From the NCBI GenBank assembly GCA_964609215.1, contig CAZSQZ010000001.1, positions 487,997 to 551,996 on the forward strand: a stretch of DNA of 64,000 nt, in the 5' to 3' direction. The DNA comes from JABDKJ01 sp964609215. Its GTDB lineage: Bacteria; Bacteroidota; Bacteroidia; Flavobacteriales_D; JABDKJ01. This document shows, one piece after another, positions 27,211 through 36,223 of this stretch. The notes beneath the pieces are model-generated. The model was given only the letters and a program-made list of their open reading frames with translations, was not told the DNA's origin and did no database searches. Each line of letters starts with the position of its first letter. Position 1 is the first letter of the stretch. A program made the translations under genes and the position numbers.

Positions 27211-27246
27211 TATCAACTCAATTAACTCTATCAACTCAATTAACTC
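27211..27246. repeat. perfect 18-bp tandem repeat upstream of aspS
   Basis: TATCAACTCAATTAACTC occurs twice without mismatch (27211-27228, 27229-27246), directly before the aspS -7 box, where the -33 region would be expected. It may affect promoter strength or be a replication-slippage duplication. Confidence 0.75.
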
Positions 27247-27261
27247 TTCCACTAAAAAGGC

Positions 27262-27269
27262 TATTTTCG
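27262..27269 (+). promoter_or_regulatory. -7 box of aspS
   Basis: TATTTTCG fits the TAnnTTCG variant of the Bacteroidota -7 box, 18 bases before the aspS ATG, giving a leader of about 10 nt. Confidence 0.45.
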
Positions 27270-27286
27270 CAGCAAATTTTCAAATC

Positions 27287-29038
27287 ATGCATAGATCGCA
27301 TACGTGTGGAGAGTTAAGAATAGATCATCAAGGTCAAGAGGTTACACTTAGTGGCTGGGTGCAAAAATCAAGAGATTTAGGAGGGATGACATTTGTTGAC
27401 CTAAGAGATCGCTACGGCATTACTCAATTGGTTTTCAATATGGAAACTAATGCTGATTTATGTGAGCAGGCAAGAAAATTAGGGCGCGAGTTTGTGATTA
27501 AAGCAATTGGAAATGTGGCTGAACGTTCTAGTAAAAACGATAATATTCCTACTGGACATATAGAAATAGAGGTTTCTGCTTTGACCATTTTAAATGAAAG
27601 TAAAACACCCCCATTCACCATCGAAACAGAAACGGATGGTGGTGATGATCTAAGAATGGAATACCGCTATTTAGACCTAAGAAGAAAGCCTCTTATGGAC
27701 AACTTGGCTCTTCGTCATCGTATGTCCATTGAAACAAGAAAGTATTTAGATTCTATTGGCTTTTTTGAAATAGAAACACCTTACCTGATTAAATCTACGC
27801 CAGAAGGAGCAAGAGACTTTGTTGTTCCAAGTAGAATGAATGAGGGGCAGTTTTATGCACTTCCTCAATCACCTCAGACATTTAAGCAATTGTTGATGGT
27901 GTCGGGTTATGATCGCTACTATCAGATTGTAAAGTGTTTTAGAGATGAAGATTTAAGAGCAGATCGTCAACCTGAGTTTACTCAGATAGATTGTGAAATG
28001 GCTTTTGTAGAAAGAGACGATGTCCTTAATACTTTTGAGGGGTTAACACGCCATCTGTTTAAAATGGTAAAAGGAGTTGATCTTCCTGAATTACCAAAAA
28101 TGCACTATGACGATGCAATGCGTGATTATGGAAACGACAAACCAGATGTACGTTTTGATATGAAATTTCAATATATCGATGAGGTATGCAAAGGAAAAGG
28201 ATTTCAGGTTTTTGATAATAGCGAAACAGTTATTGCTATTGTAGCAAAAGGCTGTGCAGAATATACTAGAAAGCAATTAGACGCATTAACAGATTGGGTG
28301 AAGAGACCACAGATTGGAGCCAAAGGATTAATCTACTGCAAGGTGAATGAGGATGGATCATTTAAATCTTCTGTAGATAAATTTTTTGACCAAGATGCGC
28401 AAGCAGCATGGTCTCAAGCAACAGGAGCTGAAAAAGGTGATTTGATATTGATTTTGTCTGGAGACTTGAATACTACGAGAAAGCAAATGAGTGAACTTCG
28501 TTTACACATGGGAGGAGAATTAGGATTGAAAGATCCGAATGTTTTCAAACCTCTTTGGGTAGTGGATTTTCCACTAGTAGAATACGATGAAGAAAGTGGA
28601 CATTGGCATGCAATGCACCACCCATTTACTTCTCCACGACCAGAAGATTTGGACAAGATGGAATCCGATCCAGGTAATGTTTATGCAAATGCCTATGACT
28701 TAGTTATTAATGGAGTTGAAATTGGAGGAGGGTCTATCAGAATTCACGACAGAGCCATTCAATCAAGAATGTTTGATCTTTTAGGCTTTTCAAAAGAAGA
28801 GGCTCAGGCACAGTTTGGTTTTCTAATGAATGCATTCGAATACGGAGCACCACCTCATGGAGGAATTGCCTTTGGTTTTGATCGTTTATGTTCATTATTT
28901 GGAGGTTCTGATTCTATTAGAGATTTCATTGCCTTTCCAAAGAACAATTCGGGAAGAGATGTAATGATTGATGCTCCAGCTCCAGTGGATCAAGATCAAT
29001 TAAATGAACTTTCCTTGGCTTTGAATCTCAAAAAATGA
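27287..29038 (+). CDS. aspS: aspartyl-tRNA synthetase
   Basis: 583 residues, class IIb synthetase of the bacterial type. N-terminal OB anticodon-binding domain (GWVQKSRDLGGMTFVDLRDR), motif 2 FRDEDLRADRQPEFTQID, GAD insertion domain (about 300-410) and motif 3 GIAFGFDRLCSLFGG. GGGSIRIHDRAIQ binds ATP and aspartate. Standard length. The following lipoprotein gene overlaps its stop by ATGA, so the two are translationally coupled. Confidence 0.97.
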   Translation: MHRSHTCGELRIDHQGQEVTLSGWVQKSRDLGGMTFVDLRDRYGITQLVFNMETNADLCEQARKLGREFVIKAIGNVAERSSKNDNIPTGHIEIEVSALTILNESKTPPFTIETETDGGDDLRMEYRYLDLRRKPLMDNLALRHRMSIETRKYLDSIGFFEIETPYLIKSTPEGARDFVVPSRMNEGQFYALPQSPQTFKQLLMVSGYDRYYQIVKCFRDEDLRADRQPEFTQIDCEMAFVERDDVLNTFEGLTRHLFKMVKGVDLPELPKMHYDDAMRDYGNDKPDVRFDMKFQYIDEVCKGKGFQVFDNSETVIAIVAKGCAEYTRKQLDALTDWVKRPQIGAKGLIYCKVNEDGSFKSSVDKFFDQDAQAAWSQATGAEKGDLILILSGDLNTTRKQMSELRLHMGGELGLKDPNVFKPLWVVDFPLVEYDEESGHWHAMHHPFTSPRPEDLDKMESDPGNVYANAYDLVINGVEIGGGSIRIHDRAIQSRMFDLLGFSKEEAQAQFGFLMNAFEYGAPPHGGIAFGFDRLCSLFGGSDSIRDFIAFPKNNSGRDVMIDAPAPVDQDQLNELSLALNLKK

Positions 29039-29817
29039 GATTAACGCTTCTTATAGCGTTGTTCGTATTGTTTTCTTGCACATCAAACCTACCAAAGAGC
29101 ATAGCAGATTTGGAGCAAGAAATTCTTCAAAGACCACTTGTAGGAGCAGTGGATTTTTATCAAAAGAATGATTCCACTATTAAGGGATTTAGTCATCAGG
29201 AAGACTCATATCATTATTTTCTAATAAAAGAATTCAATGATTCTATTGGCAATGGGTTTTTTGGACCTGTAACAAATGAATTTGCTTTTGATCAGATTAT
29301 TTCATTTGATATAGAAAGCTCTGGTGAATGGGAAGTAATTAATCAAACTGCATTTCCGGGAAGATTGGTTCAGAATAGTCAAAAAGGAGTGTTCTCTGTT
29401 TCCCAAACCTTGTTTTTTGTAGATAGTGTTATAAGCGTAAATATTTATAACATCAGAAATACTGATTCGAACAAAAGACTGCTGAAGCCCCATTTTACTT
29501 ATTACTTAAACAGTCAATTAAAACTGGAAAAAAGAAAAGGGTACGGCACAAGATTTTTGACAAGTAGCGGAGAATACTGGCCACATAGTTCTGGGGAGGA
29601 TAAAATTTATGCGAATGCTGATTCTACCATTTTCTTCAAAAAGAATCACCCGATAGAATTATTGCCTCAAGAGGAAATTGAGTTGTATTCTGTTTTGTAT
29701 TTAAAAGAGGGTATTGATAGTATCCGAACAAGCCTTAGACCAAAACCTTGGATGTGTTTTCCAATAGAAGAGCTTGCAAAAAATACCATGAGGTGGGGAT
29801 ATAAACTATCTGAATAA
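29035..29817 (+). CDS. lipoprotein of unknown function
   Basis: 260 residues. Lipoprotein signal: MRLTLLIALFVLFSCTSN with a lipobox cysteine at residue 15. The mature chain is beta-rich with aromatic and acidic residues (ESSGEWEVINQTAFPG, YLNSQLKLEKRKGYGTRF, WPHSSGEDKIY). No family recognised. The ATGA overlap with aspS ties its expression to a housekeeping gene, though the protein itself is envelope-bound. A 63-bp gap separates it from polA. Confidence 0.6.
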   Translation: MRLTLLIALFVLFSCTSNLPKSIADLEQEILQRPLVGAVDFYQKNDSTIKGFSHQEDSYHYFLIKEFNDSIGNGFFGPVTNEFAFDQIISFDIESSGEWEVINQTAFPGRLVQNSQKGVFSVSQTLFFVDSVISVNIYNIRNTDSNKRLLKPHFTYYLNSQLKLEKRKGYGTRFLTSSGEYWPHSSGEDKIYANADSTIFFKKNHPIELLPQEEIELYSVLYLKEGIDSIRTSLRPKPWMCFPIEELAKNTMRWGYKLSE

Positions 29818-29880
29818 AGGCCTGATTTTCCCATCTATTCTCCTAAATTAGTCGAACAAATATTCTCACTCAATTTTGCT

Positions 29881-32664
29881 ATGTCAGAAAAGAAGACCTT
29901 ATATCTGTTAGATGCTTTTGCCTTAATATATAGAGCCTATTTTGCATTTATACGCAATCCAATTACCAATTCTAAAGGGATGAATGTATCTGCGATTTAT
30001 GGCTTTACAAATACATTAAATGACTTAATAAAGAATAAGCAGCCTACCCATTTTGCGGTTGTCTTCGATAGCAATGATGAAACCACCACCCGAGCGCAGG
30101 AATACGATTTCTACAAGGCCAATCGAGAGAAAATGCCTGAAGACATTCAAATCTCTATTCCCATTATTAAGGAAATTACTAAAGCCTTTAATATTCCTGT
30201 TTTAGAATGTCCTGGTTACGAAGCGGATGACATAATTGGTACCCTAGCTAAACAAAAAGAGAGAGAAGGTTATACTGTTTATATGGTAACTCCTGACAAG
30301 GATTACGCCCAACTGGTTTCAGACAATATTTTTATGTACAAACCGGGTAGACAAGGTAAGCCAGATGAGATTTTAGGTATTCCTGAAATTCAGGAAAAGT
30401 GGGAGGTAGAACGCCCAGAACAAGTTATTGATATTTTGGGAATGTGGGGTGATAGTGTGGATAATATTCCCGGTATTCCTGGGATAGGAGAAAAGACAGC
30501 CAAGAAACTGATTAAGCAATTTGGTTCATTAGAAGGACTTTTGGAAAATACAGATCAGTTAAAAGGTAAACAAAAAGAGAATGTAATCAACTTCGGGGAA
30601 CAGGGAAAAATTTCTAAGATACTGGCCACCATAATTCTCGATGTACCCATAGAAGTGAGTGATGATGAACTGATAATCAATGAACCGAATAAGAAAGATT
30701 TGACTACTTTATTTCAGGAATTGGAATTTCGGACATTAGGTAAACGGGTATTAGGAGACGAATATACCTTCAATGCACCTTCAAAGCCTGGAGATCAAAT
30801 GGACATGTTTGGAAGTGGAGGTGAGGATTTGGAGACTTTAGATCAGGGAAAAAACATTGAAAATACTGAACATAATTATCGTCTTGTTGAGTCTCAAGAA
30901 GATGTGGATGGGCTGATTAAACTACTGAAATTCTCTAAGTCCTATTGCTTCGATACGGAAACTACAGGAGTAGATCCTTTAATGGCAGAGCTTGTTGGAA
31001 TGTCATTCGCTGTTAAAGCCGGAGAAGCCTTTTATGTTCCTGTTTCAGAAGAATTTGAAGTAGCAAAATCTTTTATTTCTCAGTTTAAAGAGGTTTTAGA
31101 AGATCCTTCTCTAGAGAAAATAGGGCAAAATTTAAAATATGATATCAAGGTACTCAAGAAGTATGGAATAGAGATTAAAGAGAATCTTTACGACACCATG
31201 CTTGCACACTATTTGATTGAGCCAGAAAGAAGGCATAACATGAATTATCTTGCAGAAAATTATCTGGGATATACTCCTGTATCAATAGAAAGTCTTATCG
31301 GGAAAAAGGGAAAAAATCAGAAGAGTATGCGTGATGTTCCTTTGGATAAAATCACGGAGTATGCCAGTGAAGATGCTGATATAACTTTACAGCTAAAGGA
31401 AAAACTACAACCGAAAGTGGAGAAGAAAGAAGTCAATGAGTTATTGACTAAAATAGAAACTCCCCTAATTAATGTCTTAGCAGATATGGAATTTGAAGGG
31501 GTTGCATTGGATAAAGGATTTCTCGAGAAATTTTCCGGTGAGCTGGGCGAGGAGATACTGGTCTTAAAGGACAATATATTCAACCTCTCAGGCGCAGAAT
31601 TTAATCTAGACTCTCCAAAGCAATTAGGAGATATTTTATTCGAACAAATGAAATTGACCTACAAAGGTGCTAAAACCAAAACAGGACAATATTCTACGAA
31701 TGAAGAAACCTTAACCAAATTGAAAGATGATCATGAAATTTTTCAGCACATTCTAGATTATAGAGGATTGACTAAGTTGAAAAACACTTATGTAGATGCT
31801 CTACCCCAATTAATCAACCCAAACACAGGACGGGTTCATACCACTTTTCACCAGACGGTTGCTGCAACAGGAAGGCTAAGTTCTCAGACACCAAACTTGC
31901 AAAATATTCCTATAAGAACAGAGAATGGGCAAAAAGTGAGAAAAGCATTCATACCAAGAGATAAAGAGCATATTTTATTGGCAGCAGATTATTCGCAAAT
32001 AGAACTTCGTTTGGTTGCTGAAATAAGCAAGGATAAGAATTTAATGGAGGCCTTTTTGGAAGGACAGGATATTCATTCTGCTACAGCAGCAAAAGTATAT
32101 GGTGTTGGGATAGATGAGGTTGATAGAGATATGCGTTCAAAAGCGAAAATGGTAAATTTTGGAATTATCTACGCTATTTCTGCATTTGGTTTAAGTCAAC
32201 GATTAAAAATTCCTAGAACAGAAGCTAAGGAACTTATAGAGAACTATTTTGAACAATATCCGAATGTCAAAAAATATATGGATGAAACTGTTGAGTTTGC
32301 GCGACAAAACGGATATACCAAAACCCTATTGGGCCGAAAGAGATTTTTTAGGGATATAGACTCAAGAAATCATACCTTAAGAAGTGCAGCAGAAAGAGAA
32401 GCCATTAACTCACCCATACAAGGTTCTGCAGCCGACCTCATAAAAAAGGCGATGATAGATATTCACAACGAACTCAATAAGAGACAATTGAAGTCTCGCA
32501 TGACTTTACAGGTGCATGATGAATTGGTTTTTGATGTATTTAAACCAGAATTGGAAGAGGTTAAAGATCTGGTTAAGGACTTAATGGAGAATGCCATTCC
32601 CAATCTAAGTGTTCCTATGAAAGTTGATTCTGGAATCGGTGAGAATTGGTTAGAAGCGCATTAA
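29881..32664 (+). CDS. polA: DNA polymerase I
   Basis: 927 residues with three domains: 5'-3' exonuclease (1-290, YRAYFAFIRNP, ECPGYEADDIIGTLAK, DSVDNIPGIPGIGEKTAKKL), 3'-5' exonuclease (about 345-530, with YCFDTETTGVDP keeping the Asp and Glu near residue 356) and family A polymerase (about 550-927). Motif A is LLAADYSQIELRL near 699, motif B includes RSKAKMVNFGIIYAISAFGL and motif C is LQVHDELVFDV near 876. All catalytic acids are present, so proofreading is likely active. Functions in Okazaki-fragment processing and repair. Confidence 0.97.
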   Translation: MSEKKTLYLLDAFALIYRAYFAFIRNPITNSKGMNVSAIYGFTNTLNDLIKNKQPTHFAVVFDSNDETTTRAQEYDFYKANREKMPEDIQISIPIIKEITKAFNIPVLECPGYEADDIIGTLAKQKEREGYTVYMVTPDKDYAQLVSDNIFMYKPGRQGKPDEILGIPEIQEKWEVERPEQVIDILGMWGDSVDNIPGIPGIGEKTAKKLIKQFGSLEGLLENTDQLKGKQKENVINFGEQGKISKILATIILDVPIEVSDDELIINEPNKKDLTTLFQELEFRTLGKRVLGDEYTFNAPSKPGDQMDMFGSGGEDLETLDQGKNIENTEHNYRLVESQEDVDGLIKLLKFSKSYCFDTETTGVDPLMAELVGMSFAVKAGEAFYVPVSEEFEVAKSFISQFKEVLEDPSLEKIGQNLKYDIKVLKKYGIEIKENLYDTMLAHYLIEPERRHNMNYLAENYLGYTPVSIESLIGKKGKNQKSMRDVPLDKITEYASEDADITLQLKEKLQPKVEKKEVNELLTKIETPLINVLADMEFEGVALDKGFLEKFSGELGEEILVLKDNIFNLSGAEFNLDSPKQLGDILFEQMKLTYKGAKTKTGQYSTNEETLTKLKDDHEIFQHILDYRGLTKLKNTYVDALPQLINPNTGRVHTTFHQTVAATGRLSSQTPNLQNIPIRTENGQKVRKAFIPRDKEHILLAADYSQIELRLVAEISKDKNLMEAFLEGQDIHSATAAKVYGVGIDEVDRDMRSKAKMVNFGIIYAISAFGLSQRLKIPRTEAKELIENYFEQYPNVKKYMDETVEFARQNGYTKTLLGRKRFFRDIDSRNHTLRSAAEREAINSPIQGSAADLIKKAMIDIHNELNKRQLKSRMTLQVHDELVFDVFKPELEEVKDLVKDLMENAIPNLSVPMKVDSGIGENWLEAH

Positions 32665-32672
32665 GGGAAATA

Positions 32673-32686
32673 TTTTATCGATAAAA
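32673..32686. other. 14-bp perfect palindrome between polA and a lipoprotein gene
   Basis: TTTTATCGATAAAA is self-complementary over 14 bases, 9 bases after the polA stop and 55 before the next ATG. There is no loop or GC stem, so it is not a terminator; it could be a protein-binding site. Confidence 0.3.
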
Positions 32687-32740
32687 GGAAACAGTCTCTC
32701 TATTTTTCCGTACAAAAACACGACTAATACCATTTTTAGG

Positions 32741-33649
32741 ATGATGATTAAGGAAAAAATGAGACTGAGAAACACTATTATTGGGATGATGGCAATCGCC
32801 ATTGCTTTATTGATTTCAGGATGCGAAGCTGAAAATACTGGCTCCATTGGCGAAGTTGGTAAAAGTGCTTTAGATGAAGAGCAAACAAAGAATAATGTAG
32901 AGAAAGTAAAGAAGATATTTTACTCTATTCCATCTACAATAGAGATGGCAACCATTATTCAAGAATCAGGAGCTTCATACAACAGTGAAATTCTTAATGA
33001 CATTAATAATGTATCTAATTATACTTCATCAAAATCTAAGGCGATCAACTTAGGTATTTATGGAGCAGATTTAAGTTATACAAGCGTATTCAATAGAAAC
33101 CAAGAGTCGGTATTTTATCTTTCTTGTTCAAAGCAATTGGCAGAACAGTTAGATATTTCAAACGCATTAAGTGATGATTTATTAGATCGTATTCAGGAAC
33201 AGGTTGAGGATAGAGAAGCTCTAACCGATATTGTGACTGAAACATATTGGTCATTGGATTCTTATTTAAAAGATAATGATAGAACTGAACTTTCTGCAAT
33301 GATGGTAGCTGGAGGATGGCTTGAAGGCTTATACCTGAGCACACAAATATTTAAGGAAGGTATGGCAAACGAGAACTTAACCCAGAGAATCATTGACCAA
33401 AGATTTGCCTTAGACCATTTAATTAAATTGGTGGAGAGCCATAAGACAATGGCTTCTTTGGTAGATATAAACACAGACTTAAAAAGTATTCAAGACCTGT
33501 ACCTGCAGGCAAACGCCTCTGAATCTAGTACACCTTCTAAAAAGGATGGAGTAACAGTTATTGGCGGAAAGAAATATTCAATGACTACTGCACAGTTAAC
33601 TGAACTAGCAGAACTTGTTGAGGATATAAGAACTAAATATGTGAGCTAG
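32741..33649 (+). CDS. Bacteroidota lipoprotein of unknown function
   Basis: About 302 residues with a lipoprotein signal, lipobox ALLISGC near residue 28. The mature protein is largely helical: EKVKKIFYSIPSTIEMATII, INLGIYGADLSYTSVFN and ELSAMMVAGGWLEGLYLS are the best conserved-looking segments; from memory similar proteins occur widely in Bacteroidota without assigned function. Several in-frame ATGs exist at the start (32741, 32744, 32759); the signal peptide is intact with any. Three bases separate it from a secreted-protein gene, suggesting a two-gene operon. Confidence 0.7.
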   Translation: MMIKEKMRLRNTIIGMMAIAIALLISGCEAENTGSIGEVGKSALDEEQTKNNVEKVKKIFYSIPSTIEMATIIQESGASYNSEILNDINNVSNYTSSKSKAINLGIYGADLSYTSVFNRNQESVFYLSCSKQLAEQLDISNALSDDLLDRIQEQVEDREALTDIVTETYWSLDSYLKDNDRTELSAMMVAGGWLEGLYLSTQIFKEGMANENLTQRIIDQRFALDHLIKLVESHKTMASLVDINTDLKSIQDLYLQANASESSTPSKKDGVTVIGGKKYSMTTAQLTELAELVEDIRTKYVS

Positions 33650-33651
33650 AG

Positions 33652-34089
33652 ATGAGAACGAGAATCCTATTAATCAACTTATTTTTATTGTTAGGTGTAT
33701 TTGCAAGTGCACAACAATGTAGGTCTTTTGTAAAAAAGAATTGCTTGGAAAGTGTTGCACCATATACTCCGAATGAAACATTTAACAGCGCTGTGCTTAT
33801 TCCTGGAGATGAGGCAGAATTGAATATGACATTTTACGCTGGACAGGAATATAGACTTTTTGTTTGCAACGACCCGATTTTAGGAGAGGTCGATTATAAG
33901 GTCTATGACAGCGAAAGAAATGAAGTTTACAACTCTAGAGATGCAGAAGGTGGTTACTTCGACTTTGCAATGGAAAATACACAACAAATGATCGTTGAAA
34001 TTGTAGTGCCATTGGAGAGAAATCCCAATAAGCTAGTTCACCAAGGTTGCGTAGCAATAATGGTTGGATACAAGCAGTCCGAAAAGTAA
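33652..34089 (+). CDS. secreted protein of unknown function
   Basis: 145 residues with a signal peptide (cleavage near ASAQ). The mature N-terminus contains cysteines (QQCRSFVKKNCLES). The rest is beta-rich with motifs FYAGQEYRLFVCNDPILGEV and YDSERNEVYNSRD, like a small C2- or jellyroll-type domain, but no family is recognised. It follows the helical lipoprotein gene by three bases and presumably works with it in the periplasm. The stop lies one base from the stop of the convergent M43 protease. Confidence 0.65.
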   Translation: MRTRILLINLFLLLGVFASAQQCRSFVKKNCLESVAPYTPNETFNSAVLIPGDEAELNMTFYAGQEYRLFVCNDPILGEVDYKVYDSERNEVYNSRDAEGGYFDFAMENTQQMIVEIVVPLERNPNKLVHQGCVAIMVGYKQSEK

Positions 34090-34090
34090 T

Positions 34091-36133
34091 TTACTCCTTT
34101 ATAATTTTTTCAGCAATAATTCCTTTTTCGGTATAGAGTTCGAAAAGGTAAATTCCGCTGGACCAAGAAGAACTTTCTATTTGGAATTTATTCTGTCCCA
34201 TTTCAGGATTTGAGTAAGTTCCATTTGCTATTAGTTTGCCAGATAGATCTTTTAACTGCCAACTAATGTCTTCTATATTCTCTAGTTCAAAAGAGATATT
34301 GAAAAAACCTCTACTAGGGTTGGGATAAACTTTGAACTGATATTCTTCATCGGCAATTGATACAATACCAACATTGGTGTCAAATATGTTTATATCATCC
34401 AAAAAGACATTATTTCCTCCATCACTTTCAAATCGGAATTTCACGAGCAAATTACTAACATAATAGGTCTCTAAGATATTCGTTGTAATCACTTGTTCCC
34501 ATTCATCATCATTTGGGAACCAGTTCACATTAGTAGTGTTATCAGCGGTAGGAAAACTATTTCCCTGTATACTTTTTCTTAGTGACCATATTTGTCCACA
34601 GTCTCTGGAAACGTACATTCTTAAACGTTCGTTGTTATCTGTATTTCTTTCAGCATACGCATATTGAAATGAAACCGCCACTTCTTCGAAATCTGAAATA
34701 TCAATCGGCCGGCTAACAATTTCATCAAGCTGGCCTTCATCATTAAATCTGTTGTTTATCCAAATAGCACTATTCCCATTTGCAGAGGTATTGTCGGTCA
34801 ATTCCCAACCAAAAGTTTCATCAAAGTTGATTACATCCCATTCTTGTTCAAACTCATTTATACCATCTTCAAATCCTTCGACAAAAGGCAATTGAAGACC
34901 TTCGGGAGGGAGAACATCTATATAAGAATCAAATGTTTGTTCAACACTTGTTTGCCCATCCGAAACTGTCAGAATTACTGTCTTTAAGCCAGGCTCGGTG
35001 TAATAAACAACAGGGTCTTCTTCTGTGGATGTTGCAGGTATACCACCTGGAAATTCCCAAAGTCTGTTCTCAATTCCATGGTAAGATTGGTCATGGAAAT
35101 AAACCGAATCTCCAAAACAAACAGTTTCATAATCTGCCGCAATTTTCGCTTCACATAAAACATCTCCATTTATCACCCCAGCTGCAATAAGATTGTTATT
35201 AGTCCATAACTGGTTTCTTTGAGCAACACCAGAGTTCAAAGCATTTCTCATTCTGGTTTTTTGACCTTCGGTAAACATCTTAGAACAAAAACTATACTCC
35301 ATATAGTTTTCTACATTGTCCAATGATCCGCAAGTAATTCCATTAGGATTACAGCTAGTCCAACCAGTAGTTTCAGGAGTATCGAATATACCATCATCAC
35401 CACATTCCACATTTGCATTATTAGTATTCCCCCAAACATGAGCAAGATTCAACCAATGGCCAACTTCATGTGTTAAAGCTGTTGAACGCGTAGGGTTTGA
35501 TGTACCAATACTTCCAGTATAATCATGCCTTAGTACGATACCGTCATAGGAAGGCTGATTATGCACAGAGCTGGGCCTAAAGGTGTAACCAGCAGCATCT
35601 GCAGCATCTGCACAAACCCATATATTACAGTAACTATTTCTTGGCCACTGTATCAATTCTTTCATGTCCTGATTGCCTTGAAAAGTTAGAGGTGAGGCAA
35701 TTCTATTGATACCTGTTGTACAATTCCCCTGAGGATCTTTCCTGGCTAAGACAAACTCTATTTCGGTATCAGCAGCGATATCAATGAAGTTAGAATTAAT
35801 CAAAGAGGCGTTCGGATTTTGTAAACGCATTTGCTCATTTAACACTTCAACAGAATTGTAAATCTGCTCATCAGAAATATTTTCTTGCCCGAAAGAATGG
35901 ATAATGTGATAAACAATAGGAATTTGAATAATGTTTCCAGATCTAGTGTTCTCACTTTCCGATTCGGAAAGCATATCTAAACGATCAGCTTCAACTTTAA
36001 TTTCAGGGTGCTTATCGTATAATTCATTGGTCTTCTTTACAGTATTGCAAGGATGAACATGATTATGATCGTTTTGAGAGAATGCACTCTCCCAAAGAAA
36101 AAGAACTAAAACCAGAGATATAAAATTTCGCAT
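34091..36133 (-). CDS. M43-family metalloprotease with PKD domain and T9SS sorting domain
   Basis: About 680 residues from the ATG at 36133, which begins a clean signal peptide (cleavage near SAFSQ); the upstream GTG adds six residues. Zinc motif HEVGHWLNLAH at residues 222-232 and a downstream Met-turn in NYMEYSFCSKM define the pappalysin/cytophagalysin (M43) family. A PKD-like domain (about 340-410) and a jellyroll domain (about 425-590) follow. The C-terminal 75 residues (FKVYPNPSRGFFNISF ... AEKIIKE) are a type A T9SS sorting domain, so the enzyme is secreted through T9SS. It probably degrades extracellular protein. Confidence 0.92.
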   Translation of the reverse strand: MRNFISLVLVLFLWESAFSQNDHNHVHPCNTVKKTNELYDKHPEIKVEADRLDMLSESESENTRSGNIIQIPIVYHIIHSFGQENISDEQIYNSVEVLNEQMRLQNPNASLINSNFIDIAADTEIEFVLARKDPQGNCTTGINRIASPLTFQGNQDMKELIQWPRNSYCNIWVCADAADAAGYTFRPSSVHNQPSYDGIVLRHDYTGSIGTSNPTRSTALTHEVGHWLNLAHVWGNTNNANVECGDDGIFDTPETTGWTSCNPNGITCGSLDNVENYMEYSFCSKMFTEGQKTRMRNALNSGVAQRNQLWTNNNLIAAGVINGDVLCEAKIAADYETVCFGDSVYFHDQSYHGIENRLWEFPGGIPATSTEEDPVVYYTEPGLKTVILTVSDGQTSVEQTFDSYIDVLPPEGLQLPFVEGFEDGINEFEQEWDVINFDETFGWELTDNTSANGNSAIWINNRFNDEGQLDEIVSRPIDISDFEEVAVSFQYAYAERNTDNNERLRMYVSRDCGQIWSLRKSIQGNSFPTADNTTNVNWFPNDDEWEQVITTNILETYYVSNLLVKFRFESDGGNNVFLDDINIFDTNVGIVSIADEEYQFKVYPNPSRGFFNISFELENIEDISWQLKDLSGKLIANGTYSNPEMGQNKFQIESSSWSSGIYLFELYTEKGIIAEKIIKE

Positions 36134-36223
36134 GAGATTCAAAATTGCCACAATATACTATATATACAGGCTATTGACAATTTAACCTAAGGTCTAAACC
36201 TAGAAATAAATTGGGCTTTTAAT

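Noticed and set aside
34933..35190. Plus-strand frame opposite the M43 protease
   Set aside because: Antisense open frame with no signal peptide or family; no promoter.
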